DNA of 9,337 nucleotides from contig JAEZYG010000038.1 in assembly GCA_023419175.1 (NCBI GenBank), positions 1 to 9,337 on the forward strand, given 5' to 3'. The notes under the pieces were generated by a model. That model saw nothing but the letters and a program-made list of their open reading frames with translations, was not told the origin of the DNA and did no database searches. The first letter of the stretch is position 1, and every line of letters begins with the position of its first letter. The stretch is from Actinomycetes bacterium (GTDB lineage: Bacteria > Actinomycetota > Actinomycetes > Propionibacteriales > Propionibacteriaceae). This document shows positions 1 through 5,602 of this stretch, piece by piece. The position numbers and the translations under genes were made by a program.

Positions 1-505
1 CTGCAATCTGATCGTCTTCGCCAATGCAGGGCAGATAGGCAGGATGGACTCCTTCGCCGAAGATACGCTGGCATTCCTGGACGGTTTGTTCAAAACTGGC
101 GCGTTCGGTATCCAATTTGGTGACCACGATCGCACGCGGGGTATTGCTCACCTCGCATTCAGCCCAAAGAAGTTGAGTCGTTGAGTCGATACCGTCGGCA
201 GCGCTGACGACGAAAATTGCAGCATCAGCAGCCCTCAGACCAGCTCTTAATTCAGAGACGAAATCGGGATTACCGGGGGCATCGAGAAGGTTGATGATGG
301 TCTCGCCCTGAGAGATCGTTGCCATCGTCAGAGCGGCTGCCCGTTCGGGATCCGGTTTTGCGGCACGGTATTGAGGAACCCGGGCTTTGATGAGATTGTC
401 GAAAAGTGTCGTCTTTCCCGATCCTGCGGAGCCGACAAGAACCACATTGCGCAGGTCGGCGGGAGAAGAGACTGTTAACGGTGAAGTGCTCGCCTTTGAA
501 CTCAT
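1..505 (-). CDS. Elongation factor G-like GTPase (FusA2-type), N-terminal part, cut by window edge
   Basis: The first 168 codons are visible; the gene continues past position 1. The G domain of a translational GTPase is recognisable: P-loop GSAGSGKT at residues 25-32, G3 motif DAPGNPDF at 75-82, a G4-type motif TKLD at 129-132, and the stretch SELRAGLRAADAA at 84-96, which I remember as typical of actinobacterial EF-G-like (EF-G2/FusA2) proteins rather than EF-G itself. Two features depart from true EF-G. The catalytic His after DxPG is Asn79, and the interval between P-loop and G3 is short, without an obvious switch I RGITI motif. The start is the ATG at 505-503: an in-frame TGA lies two codons upstream, so no longer start is possible. 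The Shine-Dalgarno is weak (AAGG, 8-12 nt upstream). The gene is divergent from the btu operon. The family's role is not well established; the mycobacterial homologue is reported to bind guanine nucleotides but to lack ribosome-stimulated GTPase activity. Confidence 0.85.
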   Translation of the reverse strand, partial: MSSKASTSPLTVSSPADLRNVVLVGSAGSGKTTLFDNLIKARVPQYRAAKPDPERAAALTMATISQGETIINLLDAPGNPDFVSELRAGLRAADAAIFVVSAADGIDSTTQLLWAECEVSNTPRAIVVTKLDTERASFEQTVQECQRIFGEGVHPAYLPCIGEDDQIA

Positions 506-543
506 AGATCAACATTGCCTTGTCGAGATGTTTTTTGCAGGCG

Positions 544-563
544 TTTTGAAAAATCTTTCAAAA
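544..563. repeat. Perfect inverted repeat (8-bp arms, 4-nt loop) in the divergent intergenic region
   Basis: TTTTGAAA (544-551), spacer AATC, TTTCAAAA (556-563). It lies about 40 bp upstream of the EF-G-like start and about 50 bp upstream of the B12 riboswitch. It is AT-rich, so it is weak as an RNA hairpin; a DNA-binding site or promoter element is more likely. The TTGAAA inside it (546-551) could serve as a -35 element for the btu transcript, but I see no convincing -10 partner. Confidence 0.5.
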
Positions 564-567
564 AACA

Positions 568-589
568 TATCTGCGTATTTGCGCAGATA
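568..589. repeat. Perfect inverted repeat (8-bp arms, 6-nt loop), operator-like
   Basis: TATCTGCG (568-575), spacer TATTTG, CGCAGATA (582-589). It sits 4 bp after the first inverted repeat and about 25 bp before the riboswitch, in the stretch expected to hold the promoters of both divergent transcripts. It could be a repressor operator, or a short hairpin at the 5' end of either transcript. I do not recognise the motif as a known regulator box. Confidence 0.5.
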
Positions 590-612
590 CACAGACTGTA
601 TCCCTGATGTCT

Positions 613-771
613 ATGCTGATTATCGGTTGAAATGCATCGATGATGCCAGGGAAGTCCGGTGAGAAACCGGCACTGACGCGCAGCGGTGATGGGGACGAGA
701 ACGGCATGAGCCACTGGGAAACTGGGAAGGCGCCGAGATCGGAAGAACCGAGTCCGAAAACCTGTCAGCCA
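613..771 (+). promoter_or_regulatory. Cobalamin (vitamin B12) riboswitch
   Basis: The conserved core is present in order. A closing stem pairs GCTGA (615-619) with TCAGC (765-769). AGGGAAG (648-654) precedes the hairpin CCGGT/ACCGG (656-660 with 666-670). CTGACGCGCAGCGGTGA (672-688) nearly matches the corresponding part of the E. coli btuB leader. GAGCCACTG (708-716) and GGGAAGGCG (724-732) follow, and the B12 box appears as AGTCCGAAAACCTGTC (751-766). Adenosylcobalamin-class riboswitches normally shut down expression of transport or synthesis genes when the cofactor is abundant. The next gene on this strand is btuC, about 215 nt downstream. I see no T-rich intrinsic terminator between aptamer and btuC, so control of translation is more likely than control of termination (inference). 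Confidence 0.93.
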
Positions 772-813
772 TATCCGACTGTCGGCTTCGCGTTGAGAGC
801 CTGTGAGGAAGAG

Positions 814-996
814 ATGAATTCTGTGCTGCGGTTAATAAAGGTCGTTTCTCCAAGAGATCAATCTAGGCCACCTATCGTCCATCTCGCTCATATGGAAAAG
901 GTAAAAAATATCTTATTGAGAAGGAATCATGCGGCTTATCCTTCCCATTGTCTACACGCTTTATTCCTCCCGCTAGGAGATGGTGATGGCATCTAA
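814..996 (+). CDS. Candidate 60-residue leader ORF between riboswitch and btuC
   Basis: An ATG at 814 is preceded by GAGG (805-808) with 5 nt spacing, about 40 nt after the riboswitch ends. The reading frame runs to the TAA at 994-996, so it overlaps the btuC start at 986. The product begins MNSVLRLIKVV, is basic and His-containing, and has no domain I recognise. Its position is what a riboswitch controlling a nearby ribosome-binding site would need, with btuC translationally coupled to it. It could equally be chance: the stretch is short and lacks any recognisable protein family. Confidence 0.25.
   Translation: MNSVLRLIKVVSPRDQSRPPIVHLAHMEKVKNILLRRNHAAYPSHCLHALFLPLGDGDGI
929..976 (+). CDS. 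Candidate 15-residue upstream ORF ending inside the btuC ribosome-binding site
   Basis: AAGGA (921-925) precedes an ATG at 929. The frame encodes MRLILPIVYTLYSSR and stops at TAG 974-976, which shares bases with the btuC Shine-Dalgarno AGGAG (975-979). A ribosome terminating here would sit on the btuC initiation region, so termination-reinitiation coupling is possible. It is in a different frame from the 814-996 candidate; at most one is likely to matter. The claim rests on position and Shine-Dalgarno only. Confidence 0.25.
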   Translation: MRLILPIVYTLYSSR

Positions 997-2032
997 AGCC
1001 GTGAGAGTTCATGCCGGATGGTTAACACTTATCTTGGTGATCGCTGCCCTGATAAGTGCTGTTATCTCTTTGGCATTCGGATCAGAGAAAATACCACTCG
1101 CTCAAGTTGTCGAGATCGTTCATACTCGCCTGATGGGAGGAAGCCTAAACACGCCTCAAGATGCGATCGTGTGGCAATTACGTCTTCCGCGTGCAGCTTT
1201 AGCTCTCGTCGCTGGGGCAGGCTTGTCCATCGCAGGGGCAGGGATGCAAACCTTGGTGAAAAACCCTCTTGCAGATCCTTATCTTCTGGGATTATCAGCG
1301 GGAGCTTCTGTCGGAGCGACAGCGGTTATCACGATGGGAACATTCGCGATCTTCGGAATCTGGGCATTGAGCATAGGAGCTTTGATCGGGGCGCTGGGGG
1401 CTGCGATGACCGTCTACTTTATCGCACGAGCTCAAGGAGGATTGACCCCTTTACGTCTCGTCTTGTCCGGGGTGGTTATCTCGGCGGCTTTCAACTCCAT
1501 CGCTTCTTTCATGGTCTTTCTTTCAGATGATTCCAGAGCTGCCAACTCAGTCATGTTCTGGCTACTGGGATCGATTGCAGGAGCGCGCTGGGAAAAAGTC
1601 ATCATTCCCGCTGTTGTGGTTGGCGTCGTCGCTATCGTCATGATCTGTTTCTCCTCGTGGCTTGATGCCTTAGCGGCAGGTCCAGCAACAGCTACAGCCT
1701 TGGGTGTACCGGTAGGACTTATGCGCACAGGTTTATTCATCTGTGTCGGCTTAGCCGTGGGAACTTTGGTCGCGGTCAGTGGAGGAATTGGATTTGTTGG
1801 ACTCATCATCCCCCATGTGACGCGTATGGTCGTCGGCTCTCTCCACGTCCGAGTCATTCCCGTCTGTGCAGCATTGGGAGCGCTGTTCATGATTTGGGTG
1901 GATGTTCTCTCACGAATTATCGCCCGTCCCCAAGAGATCCCTTTGGGAGTCGTAACGGGAGTGATCGGAGCTCCTCTTTTCATCATCCTCATGGGAAGAC
2001 GTAGCTATACCTTCTCTGGGAGGGATGCATGA
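986..2032 (+). CDS. btuC: BtuC-like FecCD-family ABC transporter permease (corrinoid import)
   Basis: This is the membrane-spanning subunit of a type II ABC importer; the family forms a homodimer with about ten helices per chain. The product of 348 residues has the family length. Visible hallmarks are the first helix after a short basic N-terminus, the NPLADP motif (residues 93-98) followed by LLGLSAGASVGA, the region FWLLGSIAGARW, then GFVGLIIPHVTR and the C-terminal RPQEIPLGVVTGVIGAPLF. Hydrophobic segments cover nearly the whole chain. I chose the ATG at 986 because AGGAG (975-979) lies 6 nt before it; the ATG at 980 directly abuts that Shine-Dalgarno. The gene ends in ATGA, overlapping btuD by 4 nt. 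FecCD permeases also carry iron-siderophores and heme, and sequence alone does not separate them. The upstream B12 riboswitch makes cobalamin or another corrinoid the best cargo. Confidence 0.9.
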   Translation: MASKAVRVHAGWLTLILVIAALISAVISLAFGSEKIPLAQVVEIVHTRLMGGSLNTPQDAIVWQLRLPRAALALVAGAGLSIAGAGMQTLVKNPLADPYLLGLSAGASVGATAVITMGTFAIFGIWALSIGALIGALGAAMTVYFIARAQGGLTPLRLVLSGVVISAAFNSIASFMVFLSDDSRAANSVMFWLLGSIAGARWEKVIIPAVVVGVVAIVMICFSSWLDALAAGPATATALGVPVGLMRTGLFICVGLAVGTLVAVSGGIGFVGLIIPHVTRMVVGSLHVRVIPVCAALGALFMIWVDVLSRIIARPQEIPLGVVTGVIGAPLFIILMGRRSYTFSGRDA

Positions 2033-2832
2033 TCGAGATGAGACAGGCTGCGATTCCTCGTATTGACGTGGTTGATCTGAGCTTGAATCTGGGGAAGAAA
2101 GAGATCATTAAAGATGCGTATTGCTCGATAGAGCCAGGAGCGAAAGTCGCCATTGTCGGTACGAATGGGGCAGGAAAATCCACCTTGCTCAAGGCGATCG
2201 CCTCCATTCTCCCGGCAGCGAAGGGTGCCATCCAGCTTGATGGACGCAATATCGCCACCTATCGCGACAGGGAACGCGCCCAGATGATCTCCTATGTCAG
2301 CCAGGAGGAATTACCATCTGCCGATCTGACGGTTTTCGAGATGGTCACCTTGGGGCGTATCCCTCATCGTCCGCCATGGGCTATCAATCCGAACCGTGAG
2401 CGCCATATCGTCATCGAAGCTTTGGAAGCAGTCGGAATGGTTGATAAAGCCGATTATGCCTGTGATCAGCTTTCTGGGGGAGAGAAAAGACGTGCCATGA
2501 TCGCACGCGGACTGGCGCAGCGATGTCCCGTCTTGATCCTAGATGAACCGACGAACCATCTCGATATCGCCTGGACATTGGATCTGCTCAATCTGCTCTC
2601 CTCCCTACCGATGACCGTGATCACCGCCATGCATGATCTGGACGTGGTCTTGCGCTATTTCGACAAAGTAGCGCTCATACACGATCACACCATCGCCTCC
2701 TACGGGTCTCCCACTGAGGTCATCTGTCCGCAGACGATGGCCGATGCTTTCAAAGTTGAAGCTCGTCACTATCCCCATCCTGAAACCAAGCAACCCCATC
2801 TGCTCATCACCCAACGAAAGGATAAGAGATGA
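2029..2832 (+). CDS. btuD: BtuD-like ABC transporter ATP-binding protein
   Basis: This is the cytoplasmic ATPase powering the BtuC-type permease. The 267-residue protein has a complete nucleotide-binding domain: Walker A GTNGAGKST at 44-52, Q-loop near YVSQEE, ABC signature LSGGE at 148-152, Walker B LILDEP with Asp172 and catalytic Glu173, a D-loop NHLD, and the switch His202 in AMHDLD. All catalytic residues are intact. The start overlaps the btuC stop (ATGA) and GGGAGGG (2018-2024) is its Shine-Dalgarno; an in-frame ATG at 2038 is less well spaced. The end overlaps btuF by 4 nt in the same way, so the three genes are a translationally coupled operon. The subfamily (COG1120-type) includes both iron-siderophore and cobalamin ATPases; assignment to B12 follows from the riboswitch. 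Confidence 0.9.
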   Translation: MIEMRQAAIPRIDVVDLSLNLGKKEIIKDAYCSIEPGAKVAIVGTNGAGKSTLLKAIASILPAAKGAIQLDGRNIATYRDRERAQMISYVSQEELPSADLTVFEMVTLGRIPHRPPWAINPNRERHIVIEALEAVGMVDKADYACDQLSGGEKRRAMIARGLAQRCPVLILDEPTNHLDIAWTLDLLNLLSSLPMTVITAMHDLDVVLRYFDKVALIHDHTIASYGSPTEVICPQTMADAFKVEARHYPHPETKQPHLLITQRKDKR

Positions 2833-3917
2833 AATATATCGCTCCTATCGTCGCTATCAGCGCTGTGGCAGTGGCGCTGAGCGGCTGTGGCGGACAACCG
2901 AATTCTAGAAACGAGCAATCCTCAAGTGCCCAGAAGGCGATCACCATCACCAACTGCGGACACGAGGTCACCTATGATCACACCATCGATAAGCTTTTCG
3001 CCAATGACGGCAATATCATCTCGATCTCTTTAGCGGCAGGAGCTTATGACCAACTTGTAGCCGTTTCCAGTTTGGAACGCGATCAAGATGTCGTGGCATT
3101 GAAATATGGCGATAAAGTCAATCAGCTCAATCAGGTGGCAGGGAAATATCCCACTTTGGAAAATGTCATCGCTGCCAATCCCCAGATGGTCTTTGCTGGA
3201 TGGAATTACGGTTTCAAAGACGATAGCGATCTCAATCCGTCCGGTTTGAAAGATCGCGGTATCGATTCCTATATTCTGTCCGAGTCTTGCCGTCAAGAAG
3301 GGGGAACTAGCAAGGCTCGTGGAACGATGGATCCTTGGGAAGCGCTAAAAAATGACATTTCCAATATCGGAATTTTGACAGGACATAGCGATGAAGCCAA
3401 GGCGTCCATCGACGATATAGAAAAGCGTAAAGAGGCTTTGGAGAAGGCCGAGAAAGCTGAGAGGACTCCTGTGGGATTCCTCTTCGATTCAGCCAGTGAT
3501 ACCGTTTTCTCTTCTGGACGATTTGGTGCCCCACAAGCCATGATGGATGTGGCTGGCGTCCACAATGCTCTGTCCGATGTGGACGATACCTGGACGAAAG
3601 TGAGTTGGGAGAAATTGGCGTCCTCACAGCCCGATATCTTCTTCTTCGTGGACTATCCTCCCCAGACCATTGCAGAAAAAATTCAGGCTCTAGAATCCAA
3701 TCCCGCCACGAAGGATCTTCCAGCGGTGAAGGAGAGGCGCTATGTTAATTTGCCCTATGCGATGTGGACGTCCAGTCCGCTTAATATCGATGGAGCTGAA
3801 TATATTCGCAAGTCGTTGGAATATTTCAAACTTCAACCTGAAAGCCAGATCGAACCGCAGTTGGATTTGACGAAACTTACGCAACTGGAAGGCAATGAGT
3901 GGTTGACTCAACGCTGA
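2829..3917 (+). CDS. btuF: BtuF-like substrate-binding lipoprotein
   Basis: This is the extracellular receptor of the importer, anchored to the membrane in a Gram-positive type cell. The 362-residue precursor starts with a signal peptide (MKYIAP, then a hydrophobic run) and a lipobox LSGC, predicting lipidation at Cys20. The mature part is a helical-backbone (type III) metal receptor: beta-strand start CGHEVTYDHTIDKLF, the NDGNIISISLAAGA and QLVAVSSL segments typical of the first lobe, VIAANPQMVFAGWNYG, then a long charged linker helix (about residues 185-212, EKRKEALEKAEKAER) and a second lobe with GRFGAPQAMMDVAGV. Cys43 and Cys154 in the mature protein could form a disulfide. The Shine-Dalgarno AAAGGA (2817-2822) has 6 nt spacing. 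It is longer than E. coli BtuF (266 residues), as usual for actinobacterial lipoprotein receptors. Ligand is inferred from the riboswitch, not from binding residues. Confidence 0.85.
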   Translation: MKYIAPIVAISAVAVALSGCGGQPNSRNEQSSSAQKAITITNCGHEVTYDHTIDKLFANDGNIISISLAAGAYDQLVAVSSLERDQDVVALKYGDKVNQLNQVAGKYPTLENVIAANPQMVFAGWNYGFKDDSDLNPSGLKDRGIDSYILSESCRQEGGTSKARGTMDPWEALKNDISNIGILTGHSDEAKASIDDIEKRKEALEKAEKAERTPVGFLFDSASDTVFSSGRFGAPQAMMDVAGVHNALSDVDDTWTKVSWEKLASSQPDIFFFVDYPPQTIAEKIQALESNPATKDLPAVKERRYVNLPYAMWTSSPLNIDGAEYIRKSLEYFKLQPESQIEPQLDLTKLTQLEGNEWLTQR

Positions 3918-3928
3918 ACAGTTATGAA
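3903..3928 (+). promoter_or_regulatory. Weak candidate promoter for ldh, overlapping the end of btuF
   Basis: TTGACT (3903-3908) matches five of six positions of a -35 hexamer, and TATGAA (3923-3928) resembles a -10, but the 14-nt spacer is too short for a standard vegetative promoter. There is little room for a promoter between the hairpin at 3940-3979 and the ldh start at 4003, so a promoter upstream of the hairpin is plausible. Speculative. Confidence 0.2.
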
Positions 3929-3939
3929 AGAATAGGACG

Positions 3940-3979
3940 GACGGTGATGAGCGCCCAGATGCGCCCATCACCGTCTTTT
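3940..3979 (+). terminator. Strong hairpin with T-run after btuF (terminator or ldh leader attenuator)
   Basis: GACGGTGATG (3940-3949) pairs perfectly with CATCACCGTC (3966-3975). After one mismatch, an inner GCGC/GCGC stem continues around the loop CCAGAT. TTTT follows at 3976-3979. It begins 23 nt after the btuF stop, so it is a good intrinsic terminator for the btu operon. It is also only 23 nt upstream of the ldh ATG. Confidence 0.8.
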
Positions 3980-4002
3980 CGTATTGGGAGAAAAGGACGC
4001 AG

Positions 4003-4992
4003 ATGACGAATACCACCACTTTGTACCCTTCTGGTTTTTCCGGATCTAAACCTTCAAAGATCGCTGTGATCGGTGCGGGAGCGGTCGGCACTGCCGTCGC
4101 CTATGCCTGTGCTATGAAAGGTGATGCTCGCACTATCGCCTTGCAAGACATCAACAAGGAAAAGGTTGAAGCGGAAGCCCTTGATATCGCACATGGGATT
4201 CAGTTCACGCCGTGCGGCAATGTGATCGGAAGCGATGATGTGGAAGTCGTGCGCGATGCTGATCTGGTCATCGTCACGGCAGGAGCGAAGCAAAAACCTG
4301 GTCAATCCCGTCTGGATTTGGCTGAATCGACGGTGAATTTGATGAAGGTGATCTTGCCCAATCTGCTTGAAGTAGCCCCGAATGCCGTCTATATGTTCAT
4401 CACCAATCCGGTGGACGTGGTCACCTACGCTGCATTGAAACTGACAGGATTGCCGCGCAATCAGGTTTTCGGTTCGGGAACGGTATTGGATACCTCGCGT
4501 CTGCGCTATCTGGTATCGCGAGAGACGGGTGTGGCGACACAGAATATTCACGCCTATGTTGCCGGTGAACACGGGGATTCCGAGGTGGCTCTCTGGTCAT
4601 CTGCCGAAATCGGAAATGTTCCCTTGAGCAGATGGGGATTGACTGTGAATGGTGAACTATTCGATGCCGCTATGCAGAAGAGAATCGCAGATGAGGTTGT
4701 TTCTTCTGCCTATACCATCATCGATGGCAAAGGGGCGACGAATTATGCGATCGGTCTAGCTGCCGCGAATATCGCAGGGGCTGTCTTGCGCGATGAAAAC
4801 CGCGTTTTGACCATCTCCACCTTGCTCGAAGAGTGGGAGGGGATCTCAGATGTCTGTATGGCAGCCCCGACCTTGGTGGGACGTCATGGCGCTGGACGAG
4901 TACTCAATCCACCCCTTACTTTGGCTGAACGTGACGGGTTGACCGCATCGGCAACGCGTCTACGCGATGTCTGTCGCAGTCTTGGATTCTGA
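4003..4992 (+). CDS. ldh: L-lactate dehydrogenase (NAD-dependent, FBP-activated type)
   Basis: The enzyme reduces pyruvate to L-lactate with NADH in the cytoplasm, regenerating NAD during fermentation. The 329-residue protein has the Rossmann motif GAGAVG at 24-29 and the NAD-ribose Asp49. The active-site loop KQKPGQSR carries Gln97, which selects pyruvate over oxaloacetate, and catalytic Arg103. Further on come the ITNPVDV strand at 133-139, substrate Arg166 and catalytic His190 in GEHGD. Compared with Bacillus LDH numbering (offset 5), Arg168 and His183 correspond to Arg173 and His188, the fructose-1,6-bisphosphate site, so allosteric activation is predicted. About 17 residues precede the first strand, a short N-terminal extension. 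The Shine-Dalgarno AAAGGA (3992-3997) has 5 nt spacing. It is monocistronic, bounded by the hairpin upstream and the rplM promoter region downstream. Gln97 argues against malate dehydrogenase. Confidence 0.95.
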   Translation: MTNTTTLYPSGFSGSKPSKIAVIGAGAVGTAVAYACAMKGDARTIALQDINKEKVEAEALDIAHGIQFTPCGNVIGSDDVEVVRDADLVIVTAGAKQKPGQSRLDLAESTVNLMKVILPNLLEVAPNAVYMFITNPVDVVTYAALKLTGLPRNQVFGSGTVLDTSRLRYLVSRETGVATQNIHAYVAGEHGDSEVALWSSAEIGNVPLSRWGLTVNGELFDAAMQKRIADEVVSSAYTIIDGKGATNYAIGLAAANIAGAVLRDENRVLTISTLLEEWEGISDVCMAAPTLVGRHGAGRVLNPPLTLAERDGLTASATRLRDVCRSLGF

Positions 4993-4999
4993 GCCCGAT

Positions 5000-5028
5000 T
5001 TGGTTTTGAGCGGGGAATGAAGCATACT
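5000..5028 (+). promoter_or_regulatory. Candidate rplM promoter
   Basis: TTGGTT (5000-5005) and CATACT (5023-5028) are separated by 17 nt, with A+T-rich CTTAAA after the -10. Transcription would start near 5035, giving a leader of about 100 nt before rplM. Matches to the consensus are partial (3/6 and 4/6), so this is tentative. Confidence 0.35.
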
Positions 5029-5038
5029 TAAAGGCGGT

Positions 5039-5092
5039 CGTCCCCGCTCGGAGCCAGTTTTCTGGTTCTGGGTCCCAGGAAGAATGGGGACG
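5039..5092 (+). promoter_or_regulatory. Structured 5' leader upstream of rplM (candidate ribosomal-protein leader)
   Basis: CGTCCCC (5039-5045) pairs with GGGGACG (5086-5092). The stem encloses a good hairpin, GAGCCAG (5051-5057) with CTGGTTC (5062-5068) around a TTTT loop, and a weaker one, TGG (5069-5071) with CCA (5075-5077). The result is a compact three-way junction ending about 40 nt before the rplM start. A competing perfect 9-bp pairing, GAGCGGGGA (5008-5016) with TCCCCGCTC (5041-5049), overlaps the candidate promoter and is possible only if transcripts begin further upstream. L13 autoregulatory leaders are known in Bacilli; I cannot tell whether this is a related actinobacterial element. 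Confidence 0.4.
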
Positions 5093-5132
5093 CCTATTTA
5101 GTCGTGTCCATCACAACTGGAAGACCGAAAAC

Positions 5133-5576
5133 GTGACAACCTACAGCCCAAAGCCTGGCGAGGTGAGCCGCGAATGGCTCGTCATCGACGCCACTGACAT
5201 CGTGCTTGGCCGTTTGGCCACCACCGTGTCCACGCTGTTGCGCGGCAAGCACAAGGCTCAGTATGCCCCGCATGTCGATGCCGGTGATTTCGTGATCGTC
5301 GTCAACGCCAACAAAGTTGCTCTGACTGGCAAGAAAGCCACTGATTCTCTGCGCTATACCGTCTCCGGACGCCCCGGTGGTCTGCGAGTGAAGACCGCAG
5401 GAGAGCTTCGCGAGAACGATCCCCGTCGTCTCGTCGAGCGAGCTGTTTGGGGCATGATGCCGAAGAATAAGCTCAGCCGTCAGCAGATGACCAAGCTCAA
5501 GGTCTACGCAGGCCCGGAGCACCCGCACGCTGCCCAGCGTCCGCAGCCCTACGAGATCTCCCAAGTCGCGCAGTGA
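5133..5576 (+). CDS. rplM: 50S ribosomal protein L13 (uL13)
   Basis: This is an early-assembling protein of the large ribosomal subunit that binds 23S rRNA. The 147-residue product is full length. Hallmarks are WLVIDATDIVLGRLAT near the N-terminus, LLRGKHKAQYAPHVDAGDFVIVVNA, VALTGKK, the central SGRPGGLR, GMMPKNKLSRQQ and the C-terminal KVYAGPEHPHAAQRPQP. The start is the GTG at 5133, supported by GGAAG (5119-5123) 9 nt upstream and by the N-terminus TTYSPKPGEVSREW, which aligns with actinobacterial L13. It is the first gene of the rplM-rpsI operon, with 26 nt between its stop and the rpsI start. Confidence 0.97.
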   Translation: MTTYSPKPGEVSREWLVIDATDIVLGRLATTVSTLLRGKHKAQYAPHVDAGDFVIVVNANKVALTGKKATDSLRYTVSGRPGGLRVKTAGELRENDPRRLVERAVWGMMPKNKLSRQQMTKLKVYAGPEHPHAAQRPQPYEISQVAQ

Positions 5577-5602
5577 GCGCGCTCAACCACGAGGAATCTA
5601 CC

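Noticed and set aside
270..515. Minus-strand open frame of 81 codons starting at 515
   Set aside because: It is a different frame from the EF-G-like gene beginning at 505, which has a P-loop and clear GTPase motifs; the 81-codon product is compositionally implausible.
640..813. Start at 640 for the frame that runs to 996
   Set aside because: This part is the riboswitch aptamer itself; its apparent coding content reflects conserved RNA sequence. Only the segment from 814, with its own Shine-Dalgarno, is worth considering.
980..985. ATG at 980 as the btuC start
   Set aside because: The Shine-Dalgarno AGGAG ends at 979, leaving no spacing. The ATG at 986 has a normal 6-nt spacing.
1432..1992. 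Long open frame of 186 codons antisense to btuC
   Set aside because: It lies opposite a well-supported permease gene; its Thr/Pro/Met-rich product is typical of antisense to membrane protein codons, and no Shine-Dalgarno or family match is seen.
5573..5602. GTG at 5573 overlapping the rplM stop as the rpsI start
   Set aside because: GAGGAA precedes the GTG at 5603 by 6 nt and the shorter N-terminus looks like actinobacterial S9; the overlap start has no good Shine-Dalgarno.
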